This document shows positions 24,866 through 38,664 of a DNA stretch of 64,000 bases, piece after piece. Location: NCBI RefSeq assembly GCF_000247815.1, contig NC_021678.1, positions 25,125,036 through 25,189,035 on the forward strand, given 5' to 3'. The DNA comes from Ficedula albicollis (taxonomy: Eukaryota; Chordata; Aves; Passeriformes; Muscicapidae). Position numbers and translations under genes: made by a program. Numbering within the stretch: the first letter of the stretch is position 1; every line of letters begins with the position of its first letter. Below the pieces are notes generated by a model. The model was not told the DNA's origin. It ran no database searches and was given only the letters and a program-made list of their open reading frames with translations.

Positions 24866-26869
24866 AGCAAAATCCAAAGGAGCAAAGGGATGCTGTTCAC
24901 CTTCTCTTTCTTCTTGCAGGGAAGAGCACTATGCACATTGCTTACTTTCATGAAAAGTTGGTTATTGGGTTAAATGGCACGAGGACTATGAGAATTGGGA
25001 CACCTCATGTTTAGTAATGTAACTGGGTCTAACAATCTGAAGCAGACTCATTGCACAGTGTTCAAGAAATGGGCTGTTGAAGGGAATTGTTTTCTTGCAG
25101 TATGTTGCTCAGCCTTTAGATGCCTCCTGCTGCTGAAATTAGTTTGGAAAGGGCACTCCATGGTTATCCAGAAAAAGGGAATGGAAGTTTTGCTGAAGCC
25201 TCTTGCTTGTTACCTTTAATGGGTGACTTTATACGTGACATTCTTTTTAAGAAAACACCTAATTCCATACACCATGGCAGACAACAAGGGAGGGTAGTGA
25301 TGCTTCTAGCTCCCAAACCAGTTGATGCATTTCTTTCCAAAGCTGCTTTTTGGAACTCTGAAGCTTATGATTATGTCTAAATATAACATTTCCAGCAAAG
25401 TATATATGTATTTCTAAAGTTCGAACACATAGAAATTAATTCGTGATCACAGAACAGCAAAGATGTTTTTAAACATTAGATTAATACAAGAAGAAATAGA
25501 ATTGGCATGCTGGAAGTGACTATAGAAATACTTTTATAAGTACATACATAAAAATTATTTCATATGCATAAGCTTTTCCTCTCAAATAATCCCACAGCAT
25601 TTTGCAGATGGATGTACTAACTATAGCCAGTGAAAAACCAAAAATTAAAATGCAACCTGAGGAGTGCTAGGATTCAGAAAAATTTGCAGATTTTGAGAAA
25701 AATGAAGGCTTGCTTGCTCCAAAAATTGTTTTTAAATGCTGAGTTTAATTTTCAGTTCTCTGGTTTGTATAAAACTGTTCCCACCAAAGATGCAATTTCT
25801 AATTTTTTTTTTACAAAATGGTTTTGAGAATATTTTGCGTTTTGCATGATTTTTTCCTTTCCCCTCCCCCAAAATACACTCAACATGAACTGATGTAAAG
25901 CTGATAGTGTTGAATGCAGCAGTGACTCCACCACATAACTTGAACTTTTGGAGTCAAGAGTATGAAATAGCAAATCAGAGGAAACTTATGAGAGCTGTGG
26001 TTCAGAGGGTTAAAATCTGTTTGGGAGAAGTAGGCTTATACTCTGCTTTTTTCAATTAGTGCACTTGCTGTTTTGATTTTCAGGATTAATGATCTTGCCT
26101 TTTGGCTCTCAATCAAAGAACTATGTCTCCAGTGCAATTCATTTCTCCTACTGAATAGCTGCTTTAGAAGGCATTAAATAACCTCCAGAACCCCCGGTGC
26201 TGCTAGGAGCAGCTCTGAGTGAAGCTGTGGACAGTTTCTGGTTGCATTTGATTAGGTAGTTTCTTCATCCCACTGCACTTCTGGAAAATTCCAGAGCTCT
26301 CTGTGTTGAGAACTTTCTGGATATGTTTGTGTTGGAATGACCAGTGGAAGCTGGTGTGAAATAGGCAGAAATCATCATTGCAGAGTGTTTGACCACAGCC
26401 TGTGAGGTTGTGAAGAAAACTAGTTTTAAGATGCCAGCCTTCACCAAAAGTATAAAATTGAAAATCTTACAGGAGGAACAGCTCTTTAAAGAACTCTGAC
26501 GTAACTTTTCACTCCAAAAGCTTTGGAGGCAGATGTGTTCCTAAACAATTTGAAAGACATGATTTATATTACCCTAAAGAAAAACTAACATCTATTGGGA
26601 TTGGTTTACCCAAAGTGGTCATTCCTGAGGGTTTAGAAATAGATTAGACAAGGTCATTTGCTAACTGTGTCTTCTGTAATTCTTTGATTATATCTCATCT
26701 CATCCTCTATCCTGGGATGTGAAAGCATTGGAATATTTGGAACTTCTCCTCAATGATTTTTTGCTCACTTGTGGGATGGGAAGGTCCAAGAGGCTGGACC
26801 ATGTTATGTTGGGGTGTTCATGAGCTCACCTCTGCAGAAGACACAATGTGTGGTATATACCATTGTTGA

Positions 26870-27000
26870 ATTTAGGCCTAATTTTTAATCTGTATGATTT
26901 ATTAGGGCTTAATTTTAGACCACTCCAAAGATGCTAAATCTAAATGCTAATTTTTAATTGCTGAGGCAGAGATGAAAATGCTTACATATTTAAAGTGTAG
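26870..27000. promoter_or_regulatory. Candidate conserved non-coding element
   Basis: AT-rich non-repetitive stretch with TAATTTTTAATC, GATTTATTAGGG, CTTAATTTTAGACC and GCTAATTTTTAATTGCTG. Repeated TAAT/ATTA cores suggest homeodomain binding; this is inferred from composition only. Confidence 0.25.
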
Positions 27001-27284
27001 CTGAGTAAACTCATACTTCAAATCATACTTCTCAAGGCAGATTGATCTTTTCTGTCAGCTAATATTGTCTTCTAGTAATTTTGACTGTGCTGGAAAACTA
27101 TTATTGTTTCATTTAATGAGAAGAACTTTGCACAGTATGTGTGGACAGAGGGAAGAATTCATGCTTAAAAAAACCTTTATTTGAAAAAGTCAGTTTGATT
27201 TACTCTTCAGGATTTGTAGGCCAGTATTCTCAGCCCAAGGCTCCTGTGATCATGAAGTATATGAGATTTTCTGATACTCATAGT

Positions 27285-27480
27285 CATGAAAATTCAGCGA
27301 ATTGAAAGTGAAATTGGGACTGTATTTTCTCCGAAGTCATAAAAATGAAAAGCACGAGAGGTCATTTATGATTTCACTCTGAGATCATGACACCAAATGA
27401 TTGCATAAATTAGGTGGACAGCCAGGTACTTGATGGATACCATGAGCTCCATCAGGCTAACAGGGTTGTTTCTTCTTTGG
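27285..27480. promoter_or_regulatory. Candidate conserved non-coding element
   Basis: Retains CpGs (CAGCGAATTG, CTCCGAAG, GCACGAGAGG) in otherwise AT-rich, CpG-poor surroundings, followed by GGTCATTTATGATTTCACTC and AATGATTGCATAAATTAGG. Composition suggests a constrained element. Confidence 0.3.
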
Positions 27481-30400
27481 TGTCTTGCAGGAGTGAGAAT
27501 GAGTATAAATGGTTTTGCCAATGATTTTCTTGACTAGTCACTTAAGCTCTCCTTCTGTAGCCTCCTAGCATGCTAGGAATTGAAATAATTCTGTGTGTCT
27601 CAGATCTTTGGATAGAAATTAGAGGTTTGGCCTCAGATCTTGACCACATCCATAAATATTTTATACTGCTTCCTTGGAGCAAAATGGTTTCCATAATGTA
27701 TCTTGATTTGGCCATACACCACTTCACAAGATTCAGGTCTCCTAATCTCATTTTCTGACTGGCAGAAAATCACATATTATAATTTTGTTCCTCTTTCCCT
27801 TATCTGTCTAGCTGTAGGGATAGACAGGCATGCCTTAATTGATCTCAGTCTATGGTTGCTGTCACTGTCTTATGTCTACTTTCCCCTTCCATCCTAGCTT
27901 GAGGATCTCAAAGATGGCAGTAAACAAAAGGTAAGGATGAAAGTCCTTGGAAGACTGAAATGTTTTTTTTTCAGTCCACACTAGATTGCTTTTAAGAGTT
28001 AGATTTCATGAGGAAAGCAGGCTGAAGCCTCCAAAGTATTAATCTAAGCCAGTGGCATGCATAGGGAATATGAATCTCTGCAAATGGTTCTTCTGGGGGA
28101 TAGAAACCAGATGCAGCTCCCACAGGGCATCATAGATTCTCTGCTGTTTGCCACCACAGCAGCTCACAGGGACAGCCCTTCATGGCCTGACCTCTGGGAG
28201 CCACAGACAGGGCAGAAAAGCACTGCACCAGGAGCTACTAGACAGAGCCCAAATTTCCAGCCAGAGAGAGGAGGTTGCTCGTCTTTGCATTGCAGTGAAT
28301 CTCTCTGCAGACACTGGCATTGCAGGAAAAGCTCTGGGAAAGGGCAAATCTCAGTGCCTTCAAAAGCCAGGCTTCCATGGAGCTCCTTGCAGTGCTTTCA
28401 ATGCAAACTGTCTTAGGTATTTCATGGGTGCTCATCAGCACAGAGGAAGCTTCTAGAGAAAGATTTCTGCTCAAATTGCTGTTCTGTTAGACTCTTGGCT
28501 GTAAAATTTTTGTAAAAATGTCCTTGGAAGGCCTTTCTGGAGACAAAGGATTTAAAATATCCACGAAATTGTCGATATTAGTAAATGAAAAAAATTTCCA
28601 AAGACTTTAGGTAGCTCGTGATTGGACCCTATAAATACACTTTCTATCAATCCCCTGTTATGGCAACAGTCCATCACACATTTCCCTTTGTGGATTTCTG
28701 AGGCTGCTCTGGAGCTTGGTGGGAACCCATCTGGCATTTGGATCCCTTCTTAGAGACTGCAGTGACTTGTTTTGTGTTCACAGACTTCTGACTGTTACTA
28801 ATGGCCGAACAGCAGGGAGCTAAGAGCAGAATGGTGAGGAGGGTGCAGAGGAAAGGTCTTTCACCCCATGTTCCCAAGGTTGTGTTAATTAAGGCATAAA
28901 GGGCAAACAGGGTTTTTTCCTCTTATGCACATTGCAAACAACTGCTTGTATGTGTCAAAAACATTTCATTCCCTTCATGGCCTTCTCTGTGTATTGATTT
29001 ACTCAATTAGTAGTGCATGGCATGTTTTTCTTTTTAACAAAGCGGTGTGGGACTTTTGACATTCAAAGGATTGGACAATGCACAGGAAACACAAAAGCTG
29101 TTGGAAATAGTCTTTGGTACAGAGATCCCTGGGTCTCTTTTCACCCAATAGTTACAGCTTCTACAAAGCACAAAGTACTCCACTTTTCCTGTCTTTGCAA
29201 GGTATTTATGGCAATAGAGACATACTTTGTTACCTGTAATTGTTGAGACCCTTATAATGCCACTGTCTGCAAGAAAATAAGTGAATTATATAAAGAAAGA
29301 AACCAAACTCAAACAACTTTAGTTGTTTTGTTTCTGAAGTGTTGACATCAAATACCAGACATCAAATGGAGTGAAACAAAGTCCCTAATGTCTTGTTTTT
29401 TTGAAAAGATATAATGATCTTTCCGTCTCTGACAGACAGTTTATTTTTGGTCACATCCAAAGCTCCGTTTCATTTGCTCCTGGTAATGGGAGGAAGTGCC
29501 CCTGCAATGTGTCTGTATGGAACAAGGCTGGAGTTTGAACTGAGTGTTTGAAGGAGGATAATCAAACATTTGTGCTGCTGTGTTCTTCCCACTCTGCCAG
29601 ATGTGAGCAGAGACAGCGCTTGATCAGAGCACAGGGGTGAGGTCTGGCCTCCTTGGTGACTTACTGATGGCACTTATTGACTCTCCTGTACTGTCACTGT
29701 GTTCCTCTTTTTATCTGGCAATGTTGGACTGCAAGTGGACAGTTCTTCAGATTCCAGAGGAGCTTTCTGGTCCCCTCTGTTTCATTTTCACTGCTCAGAG
29801 CTTGAAGTTTTATAGAATTAATATGGCTTGGAACTGGAATGGGAGAAATATTTAAAGAAGCTATAAAAATGTTGGTAACCCGTTTTCCCTCTTTACTGTG
29901 TTTTTCTGCGGTAGAGGTTGCTCGGTTGGGAACTCATGTTTGTGGAGGAATGGAACCTGGGTATTTCTGCTCAGGACTGGAGGGGTCTTTAGTCTGTCAG
30001 ACTAAAGCAAACCTGAAAAGAGCTCTTGGCAATATATGAGGGTTGGGATATTGCTGGCTGTAGGAAACTGTGCTGACACTTGTCAGCTTGGCATAACTCA
30101 ATAAGGTTGTTCATGTGAAGTTAAAATTCTGAGGAACTCACTAAGCAAATTTTGCCTCAAGGTTAAAGTGCCAAATTCCAGTAGAATTTAAATTTATCTT
30201 CATTAGCACCTTAGAAAATCCCATCATCAGTGACCTGCTGGGTAGCTTCCTTTTATTGTATGTTGTTTTACCTGCCCTTTTGCTTTAATTTTTTTAAATT
30301 AAGTGGGCTGATGCTCACCAGGAATTAAATTTCTCATTTCTTGGTAGAGGCATTGAGATCGGTTATTTAAACGTTTTCTCTGAAAGAGAAAAGAGGTGGG

Positions 30401-33400
30401 GGGAAATTCCATTTTAAAATTTCATGGAACCAAAAATACATGTGTTAAGGGGTTTAGCTTGGCCAACTAGAGTCCTGTAAGTCTCAAAAGATGCTTACTT
30501 ATTTCAGGTTGGTCCATATGTGGATTGCTAGCTCCTGATTTTAGGAAACATTGACTGTTTAGTCATTATCTGAGACTGCAAAGGTTGTTTAGGTTAGATG
30601 AAAAAATAGCTGGTGCAAGTAAACACTTTCCTGATATAATTGCAATCATTCAGTGAATGTAGGCAAGCCTTTCTTTCAGTCAGTCTGCTCCAAAAGTCCC
30701 TTTCCTTTGACATACATACTCACTTGAAGAGCCTCCCATGCATGGGTAGATAGTCAGTCTAGTTTGAGAGTCATGATTTCCTTATCTTCCACTAAAAGGG
30801 AAGTTTCATTTTTCCCTCCTTCTACCCAAATGGAAGAAGGCTACTAAACCAGTCCCCTGAAAAGTGGTGTGAGCACTCACAAATCAGAACAAGGTGGCAG
30901 TGAGACAGAGGATCTCAAATATAGCCCTATTTGGATCTTGGGAAGTAGAAAATTAATTTATTTCTAAGGCTTTTTGTTTAGGCACCGTATAACCAATGTT
31001 ACATGTTCACACTCAAAATACTGTCTCATCCATTTTTTTTCTGTATCCTTGCTTTTTGTCACAGTGTGCTGAATAGTGTGGTCCCCAGAAGAACGTGGGA
31101 CAGACATCTATTGTCATATGAGCTGTGAAGGATCCTAGAGATTAAATTATACAGTTAGAGCTGTTGCTGACAGCTCATGGATTTCTGACAGCTTTGCTCA
31201 GGAGAGGAATAAATGCACTGAGATGTATTAAACTCTTCATGCCTACCTCAGAAAGGGGGTCCTCTTATGGCAGCAGAAAGACAGTGCTGGAATAGGGTGT
31301 GCAGTGTCTGAGAGAGATACTTGCCCAGCTGCCCATCTGACAGGACCAAAGTTGCCTGGCTGGGTTTCCCTTGTTCTGCTCAAGGGATTTCCCTTGTGAG
31401 GTTGAGTGCCAGCAGCTATCAGTCTGAAGAAGGCTGAAATCCTCTAGCTGCTCCTGCTGGGGTGCTCATAGCAGGACTGGTCTGTGTGCAGGTTAAGGTG
31501 GCCTTGGGCAGCTTACAAGGGGCATATCCTAAACACATCCTAACCAGCTGTAACTTCCTGGGAGGCTCTGGGTCTGTCTGATGTATGACATGAGGATACA
31601 GCACACTCATCTGAGGGCAGCTCCAGACTGATGGATGTTCCAAACATGGCAATTTCATACAGAAACCTGTGAACCTCTTCACCAGAGCAAGATCTGCTCC
31701 AAAAACAAAGCTGTCCCCTCTTTAACTGGCAGATCTGATATAACACAATGACCCTGGTGCTCTTGGGAAGTTTCACTCAATCTTCTGCTAAAGGCGACTG
31801 TTCATTCACTCTGCAGTCTAATTGCTCTATTTCAAGGCCAGAACCACCTTCCCTTGGGGCAGGTTTCACCTTTGCTTAGCTGAGCATGTGTAGGAGTGAT
31901 CCACAGGAGCACATGGAAAGCAATTTAAAGCAGCAAATTCCCTGCTGCTTTCGGAAGCTGTTAAATCAGGCAGCTCTGGAGTGAAGAGAGGGTACAATGC
32001 AAGAAATTCTCCCATTCTGAATAGTTTTTTCTGTTGTGAGCTGACATGGCTATTTTCCTCCAATGCTAAATTGTTCCAGTATAAATTTTTCAACAAGGAT
32101 TTTCTTTTTTCTTAGCAGCAGTGGAAGAAAAAACCAAAAGCCTAACAAGATAAAGGTGGGAATTTTGATGAATGTGCTTGTATTTGTAGTCTGGCATTTC
32201 CTCTACCTCAATAGATCTATAACAAAAAAAAAAAGTTTGGATGCAGACGAGTAATATTTTTACCACTTGTTTGGCACTGATTGATGGAAAGACTGTGTTT
32301 GACTGTTCTGTGTTGAATGACAGAAATAGGTCATGAGACTGAGTGAAGTTAATAAATGATAAAGAGTACTGGTCCAGGTCTGCCTGTCTCCTACACAGCA
32401 GGAGTCTTAATTCAGGCAGTAAACATCTCCCTCTGCTTTGCCTTTGCAGTGGCTGTGCTGATGTGTGACCCACAGAATGAGGCAGCTCCTGCTGTAGAAA
32501 TGAAGGTCTTTGTTCTGGTGTCTCTTGTAATGCCCAGTGGAACTGGTCCTCAGACACTGTTGTGGTGCCCTCTTTCCATCACTTCCAAGGGATTGAAAAT
32601 TTCTTAGTTAGGTGAAGGCTTCAGCATCTGTCAGTTTGGGATGGTTTGGTTGGGATTCTGTTTGCCCTTAATCCTTTATGATTCAAGTTAACCAGCCCTG
32701 GCTAAAACACCTTCACTTAAAACACTTGGCTTCCTCAGCCTTGTTTTGCTACTTGCCACACACACAGTGAAGCCACAGAGCTGATTTCGTGCATGACCTG
32801 GTGGGTTTGATTGGTTTGATTTTTTTGAGGACCTTGAAATATTTTCACCAACTTGAGTTAGCTCCTTCTGATATGCATAACTGTTTCTGTTGTGTTTAGG
32901 AGAAATACCCCAAATAGGTTGAGAACAGCCATTCATGGAGGACCAGTTTGGACTGGTTTTTATTGTTAATTTGTGATTAATGGAAAGACACAATCTGCAA
33001 GTGAATACACCCTGTGATACTTCTAGAAGTATGTAGAAATAATCTGCTGAATTTCTTGTTTGACCTATTTTGCATAAAATTCCTGGGCAGTGTAACAGAT
33101 ATTAAGCCAATAGAGATATGTGCAAATAGAATACCATAAATTTCTTCCAACTCTAATGAAAAAGAGAATACTCTTTCAGATTTTTAATTTTGCATTTTGC
33201 TAGCTGATACCACTTATTACAGAGGTCTCTCTGCTCTAAAATTGGACAGAAATATTTCCATTGAGTAATGCTTCAAGTTTCCACTTGTAAACAGTTCATT
33301 AACCATTTCTTTTAACTAAATGGTTATTAAAATATTATCTTCCTCTCCATCAGATCAATAGGACCTTCTCCAGAGGTGCGTGGAGCCAGCTGTAACAAAC

Positions 33401-35183
33401 AGTGTTCATACTACAAGGGGCCTGTGCTGTTCATGGCTTGTTTATGGTTTGCTAGGGGTTAATGTCCACAGCAAAGATATCAAATAAAATGTGACTTCTC
33501 TCCAGTGCCTGACCAGTCTGTTGGTGTCCTGTTATGGGGACTCCACTGAACAATCCACTGTACCCGAGGGTGGCCTGACTAACTTGATCAGGGCCATGTA
33601 CCAACAGTGTAAGTGTTGAATCCTTTATTATAATTTAGGAAGAGACCCTCATCCCCCACTTCTGGATATCCCTGCTTTTAGGTGACCATGTCATCTGCTG
33701 CTGGCAGCTGCATTTAAACTGAATTTAAAGCAGTACAGAGCCAAGCTCAAATCACCAATTAAAGTTGCTCAAGATAGTCATTCTTCATGCCCTGAGTGCA
33801 ATTCTTACCCAGCAGAAGTTCCTGTGGGGGAGAAGACAGTTTCAGCCCACTGACTGATCCCAGAACTTACAGTGAAGTCTTCCCTGACTTGTCCCCATCC
33901 TTAATGCACCGTCACACTATTTCTTTCCTTTTAGGTAGAGCCTCCAGTCATACACATTTGTTTCTGATGGGTGTACAAGTCTCTTGCTTTGCTCTGAGCA
34001 GTACAGCCAGTGAAGTAAGGACTCATGCTGAGTGAGGGGTGGTTGTACCTTGGAGGCAGGTAACTTTGGGATGGATGTGTGGGTGAACCAAGCTCATCTG
34101 CAGAGAGCTATTTTGCCACAGTTGCTGGTTCAGTAGTGAGACATCTCCTATCTCCTTTGGCAGACAGCTGCTGGTGATTTAGCAGCTATGTGGCACCATC
34201 AACTTCCCATCCCTGCAAGGATTACAGCAGATCTGGCTGCCACATCTCCACCTGCTCCCACCTTCACTTCATCCCTCTAGTCTGTACACAGGGTTGCAGG
34301 CTGTGTTGTGTGTGTGGGAATCACTGTGGAATACATTTTGTACATGCCAATTGCATTCCATCCTATAATTTCTGTATGAGCTTCTGCTGGAATGTGAATT
34401 ATGCAACTTGCCAGTTTTCTCTAATTTTGCCCACAGTTATCATCCCATGCAGGGATAATTGTACTAATTTCCCTTTTTAATATAAAGAAAACATTAGTTG
34501 AGTACTGAGGGTTGTTATAATAAATTTCCTGGAACATTAAGTAATTTGTTTCTCAGAGAGTTGTTTCTCTCTGCACTCCTGGTTTCAATCACTATATACT
34601 CGTCTTGCAATATAGCAGAAGGATTAGCTTGAAGACTCCTAACTACCTGTCAGTAGAAAGACAGGGACAATATTTAATTTAAACCCTTCAGTAGCTTATC
34701 ATTCATCATTGTTTTGATTTTAGGTGCCACACTACAACTCTGATTTTGTTTTGTTTCCAGTGCTGGAGGGAGTGCTATGAACCAGGCCCATGGGATGTGT
34801 TTACAGGAAGCCAATGTTAGAATAAGGAAAAACTTGATCTCCCAAATCCTTGGCTGGGCTAATAACTGGGACCCCCATTTGTGTCAGCAAAAGCTTTGGT
34901 TCCTGTTTTCTGTCTTATGGATACAAAAGAGAGATTCACTAAGAAGTGAAGTGCCCAAACCCTTGAGAGATCAATGGCAGAGCTGGCACCAGCTGTAAGC
35001 CACAGAGAGCTTTTGATGCAAGATGTTGCCTTGCTGTTTTTAAACATGCTCAATTAAAACTGTCTGAGTTTTGTGCACCTTTCTTTATTGTCTCAATTAT
35101 GTGCAGCTTTCCTCTGTTACCTGCTACATGAATTGCCAATCTGGCCTCTCCCAGAAGCTGCTCTCTCTGGAGGAAGAAGCTTT

Positions 35184-35258
35184 AAAAAAAAACAACCCAC
35201 CATCACCACAGCATCTACAACAAACCCAACACCCTAAACCCAAAACCCCAAATGTAAA
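35184..35258. repeat. A/C-rich strand-asymmetric tract
   Basis: Begins with an A9 run and continues with ACCC, CACC and AACCC words and almost no G for about 75 bp. It may be a decayed simple repeat or poly-A tail. Words such as CCCTAAACCC recall telomere repeats but do not form an array. Confidence 0.6.
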
Positions 35259-38200
35259 TTCATGTCTGCAATGCCCCTGGAAGCAGTACTGCAATGGTAG
35301 CTGCCCACTTCTCTTCTAGGCTCACAAACAAAGTAGATTTTTTTGAGAAGCCCAAGTGTGTTTTTGTGTCCTCATTCCCCTCTGTAACCAAACCTCAGGC
35401 TGAAGTTGCACCTTTGAGATCACTATCTCAGAAGTTGTCTTAACTTTCAAGAACTTGCACGAGGAACATCAAAATATGTGAAGGCTGCTTTCCAGCATGG
35501 CTGTTGACTCTTTGTCTTCCATCCAGAAGACTGGGGCCAGGGAGGGGAAGGGGTGAATTTTCTGATATCTAACAGAAAAACATTTCCCAGGAAGAGACAT
35601 TAATTTGGGGGTATCTTTTCTGTCTAAATACTGAAACTCTTTTGAGGAAGTTCATGTCTCTGAAGCCTCCTCTGGTTCATGAAACTGCTTTGAAAATGAC
35701 CAGCTAATTAAAAAAAAAGAATAGGATGGGTGGAAGGGGCAGGCAGTCCTGAAGGGATTTCCAAATCATTATGAGCATGTCAGAGGGCATATAGATCTGT
35801 GAATTAAAACCATTAAACTGTAATGCCTGGAGTAAGATTTGCTGGAGAGATTGCTTTCAGAAATAGGAAATTTTCTTCTCCAGGTTTATACATATTGGGC
35901 TGTGCACTGAGAATGGAGATACTGAGGTTTACCTTTGCTTGATGTTTGGGTTGCTGCAATACATTCTCTGCAGAGGTGTTAGAATAAATTAAGCTGAATT
36001 CCTCAGGGGTTGTGCTTGCTGGGATGACATGAGAGTCAACCCTGGCTGTAGTCCCAGGAGATGTATGTGGGAGCAGATTTGTCTGTATGATTTTACTGCT
36101 TTACTTTGAATTAAGCACTCAAACTTGGTTCGCTTTGCTAAAAGCAGAATATGTTGCAGCACTGCCATAAATTGTGAGTTATAAAACAGGTGAGCTCTCA
36201 ATATGGATTGATTGAGAGGTTCCTTCTCTGCCAGAGAGGTCCTAGCTGGACTTTAGGACTGACCTTCCACCCTTGTATTAATGCACCAGACAGCAAAGAG
36301 TTTGCTTTTGAAATCAGTATTGCTTGAAATGATGGAAAGCTGGGAGATGAAATGTTCTCAGTGGAAATGTTACATTACTCATGTGATTAATTTCGTTAAA
36401 GATAGGGCTTTGTCATGGTCAAAGTAGTTCATTAATTCAACTGAGGCACTGTGTACATGGCAAGAGCACTGGCTTTGGTGGTATTTATAGACTGCTCCCA
36501 GTGTTTGATGGATGCAATGAAAGTAAGGGCCAGCATCTTCCAAAATTTGACCCTGATGGTCTTTTAAGAGGTGCTTGTGATTCAGCACCAGATGTCATTA
36601 TGAGAATTTAATGAATCCCTATATGTTTACTTCACAAGTTGACACCCAAAATGGTACAGGATGTGCACGTAATCAACTCATGGGTTTTGAACAGTTGAAA
36701 AAAAAGTCCATGTTTGGTTTTTGGGGCTCTTGTATAGGGGAAGAAAGGGACTTCTCACTTGTCTTATTCTGAGAACAGCTTCTCCAAATTTTCAGTGTGT
36801 TTTTCCATTCCATGCTCACCCAACTGGGAAATGAGTTAAGCTTCTGTTAACTAGTCATCATTTTCAAAGATCTTTTTCTCCTATCTGTGTTATTTTAATG
36901 AGGAGACTTTCAATTGTTTCATCATTGCTTTGTAGGGATACAACTGTTAATCAGGTGTTAACCAGGGGAACTAGCTCATTGCTTTCCTCACATATCTTTA
37001 TCTTGCAGCATAAGCAGCCAGATTTTTGTTCTCTGATAGCTCCAAAGTTCCTATTGAAGACTTTCTGCTCAGCCAATTTTTTTCGGGTTTCACCTATGTG
37101 ACTGCTTTTATTTCTTATTAAATGTTGTGTTTAATGAGGGTTGCTTTATTAGCAGCACTAAGAACTGGGCTGCTTTACCCTAGGGTTAGGGACAGAATTA
37201 ATCAAAAATAAAAGATTTTTAAAAAATCATCCAAGCAGAAGAAAAGCAACATGTTCACACTCAAAGAGCAGACAGTTGGCTAACTGGTTTTGCTTGGCAC
37301 ATAGAGTTCTTCTGCCTGCCACCAGTCTGTACTCTGCCTAGAAATAACATTCTCACTCATGTTGCACCCTGATTTGGCTCTGTGGCTCTGTTTGGTAAAG
37401 AAACTGCTGGAATACCTGACACCACTCTTGAGCCTGGGACACAACACTCCTCTGTGAATTGGCTCTTAGTCCCGGCTCTTGCTGGGGCTGGTCTTTGCTG
37501 CCAGGCTACATGCTTGTATTGCAACTTGCCACTAACATCTGGTAATAAATATAGAACTTTCTGCTTATTGCCCTTCATATCTAATTATATTCTGAGCTGT
37601 TTTTCTTCAGTGCATCTCATAATGTCATGCTATAAAAGATGAGGGAGACAAGTTTTAACAATTCCCTGCTTAAAAATAAAAGGTTCACTCACGATGGTGA
37701 GCAATCCTGTTACATTGTTCCTATTACACTTCCTGCTGTGTACCCAGTGGATAATAAGGACCACTGCTTGATGGCCAAAGATGAAATTTTTGTGATCATA
37801 CTGTAGAGATTTGAAAGTTTTCAGCTTCCCATAAAGAATGATGTGGTTTTAGCGTGCTAAGCACACGTAGCCTCTGATGCTTTCAGAGCAAAGGATTTAA
37901 TGGTGTATCTCAGCAGCTGAGTCTGTCCAGCTGGAGAAGCAGGAGACACTGCAGCAGTGGGTTTTGCTGGAGTCGGGCACAGCACATGGAGGGCAATGGT
38001 GCTTCAGATAGAGAGTGAAAACTTGGGATGGAAAAGCTACCAAGCATCCTGCAGACTGGCAAACATTGAGGTGAGTCTACACCTGTAACCACTGCAGCAT
38101 GGATGGATCTGCCAGGAAGGTCAGCTGCAGTAAAATGCCTTCAAAGAAATCAATGTGACCTTGACAAGCACGTGGCCTGGTCAGACAATATTGATTCACT

Positions 38201-38392
38201 AATGACATGCTGTTGCATAATCCTCTCCTATTTGGGTCAGATGGTTTCTAGTCATGATTGATTTCAATGTTTGCAAGGAAGCACACAAGAAACAAAGAAC
38301 ATAAATTATTCTGTGAAAGTTGGTTCTTGAAAGTAAAAATGTTTTGGACAGCAGAGAAGAATTCTGTAGCAGGCTGACAGACTTGTGTATCC

Positions 38393-38406
38393 TTTTTTTT
38401 TTTTTT
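38393..38406. repeat. Poly-T run of 14
   Basis: Simple homopolymer about 35 bp before the CR1 3' end. CR1 has no poly-A tail, so the two are probably unrelated. Confidence 0.9.
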
Positions 38407-38439
38407 CATCATATTTTGAATCTTAATGCTAACTTCTCA

Positions 38440-38662
38440 TAGAGTCACAGAAATGCTTGGGTTAGAAAGGACCTTAAAGCTTGCTCTTCTCCAGGCTGAA
38501 CAGTTGCAGCTCTGTGTCTTCACAAGGGAGGTGCTCCTCTGATCATTTTTTTTGGTCTTTCTCTGGATTTGCTCCAATATGTCTGTGCTGAGTGCTCCAG
38601 AGCTGCACACAGTACTGCAGGAGGGGTCTTAGAGACCAGCAATAAAGGAGCAGAAACACCTT
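38440..38662 (-). mobile_element. CR1 LINE 3' part, minus strand, internally deleted
   Basis: On the plus strand the order is ATAGAGTCACAGAAATGC, GGGTTAGAAAGGACCTTAAAG (antisense CR1 3' end), then CTTCTCCAGGCTGAACAG, AGGTGCTCCTCTGATCA, GGATTTGCTCCAATATGTC and AGCTGCACACAGTACTGCAGG (antisense end of ORF2). The minus-strand translation contains LRPLLQYCVQLWSTQ, matching the conserved CR1 'RPHLEYCVQFW' region. The terminal ORF2/UTR part between the 3' end and the LEKRRL-like region is deleted. Old and non-functional. Confidence 0.88.
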
Positions 38663-38664
38663 CT

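Larger units (their letters stand above)
23025..38435. other. 15.4 kb without a supported gene or TE
   Basis: The longest feature-poor stretch. Frames up to 155 codons occur (minus 32090-32557), none with domain content. Candidate conserved elements lie at 24765-24865, 26870-27000, 27285-27480, 28550-28680 and 36555-36685. An A/C-rich tract lies at 35184-35258. 33380-33600 contains AAATAAAATG within a possibly LTR-like stretch that I could not confirm. No RNA gene seen. Confidence 0.5.

Noticed and set aside
33380..33600. Possible LTR with AAATAAAATG and a CTGACCAGTCTGTTGG segment
   Set aside because: No convincing TATA box, ends or second signal; left unannotated.
35225..35255. Interstitial telomere repeat (CCCTAA)
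   Set aside because: Only one CCCTAA with degenerate neighbours, not an array.
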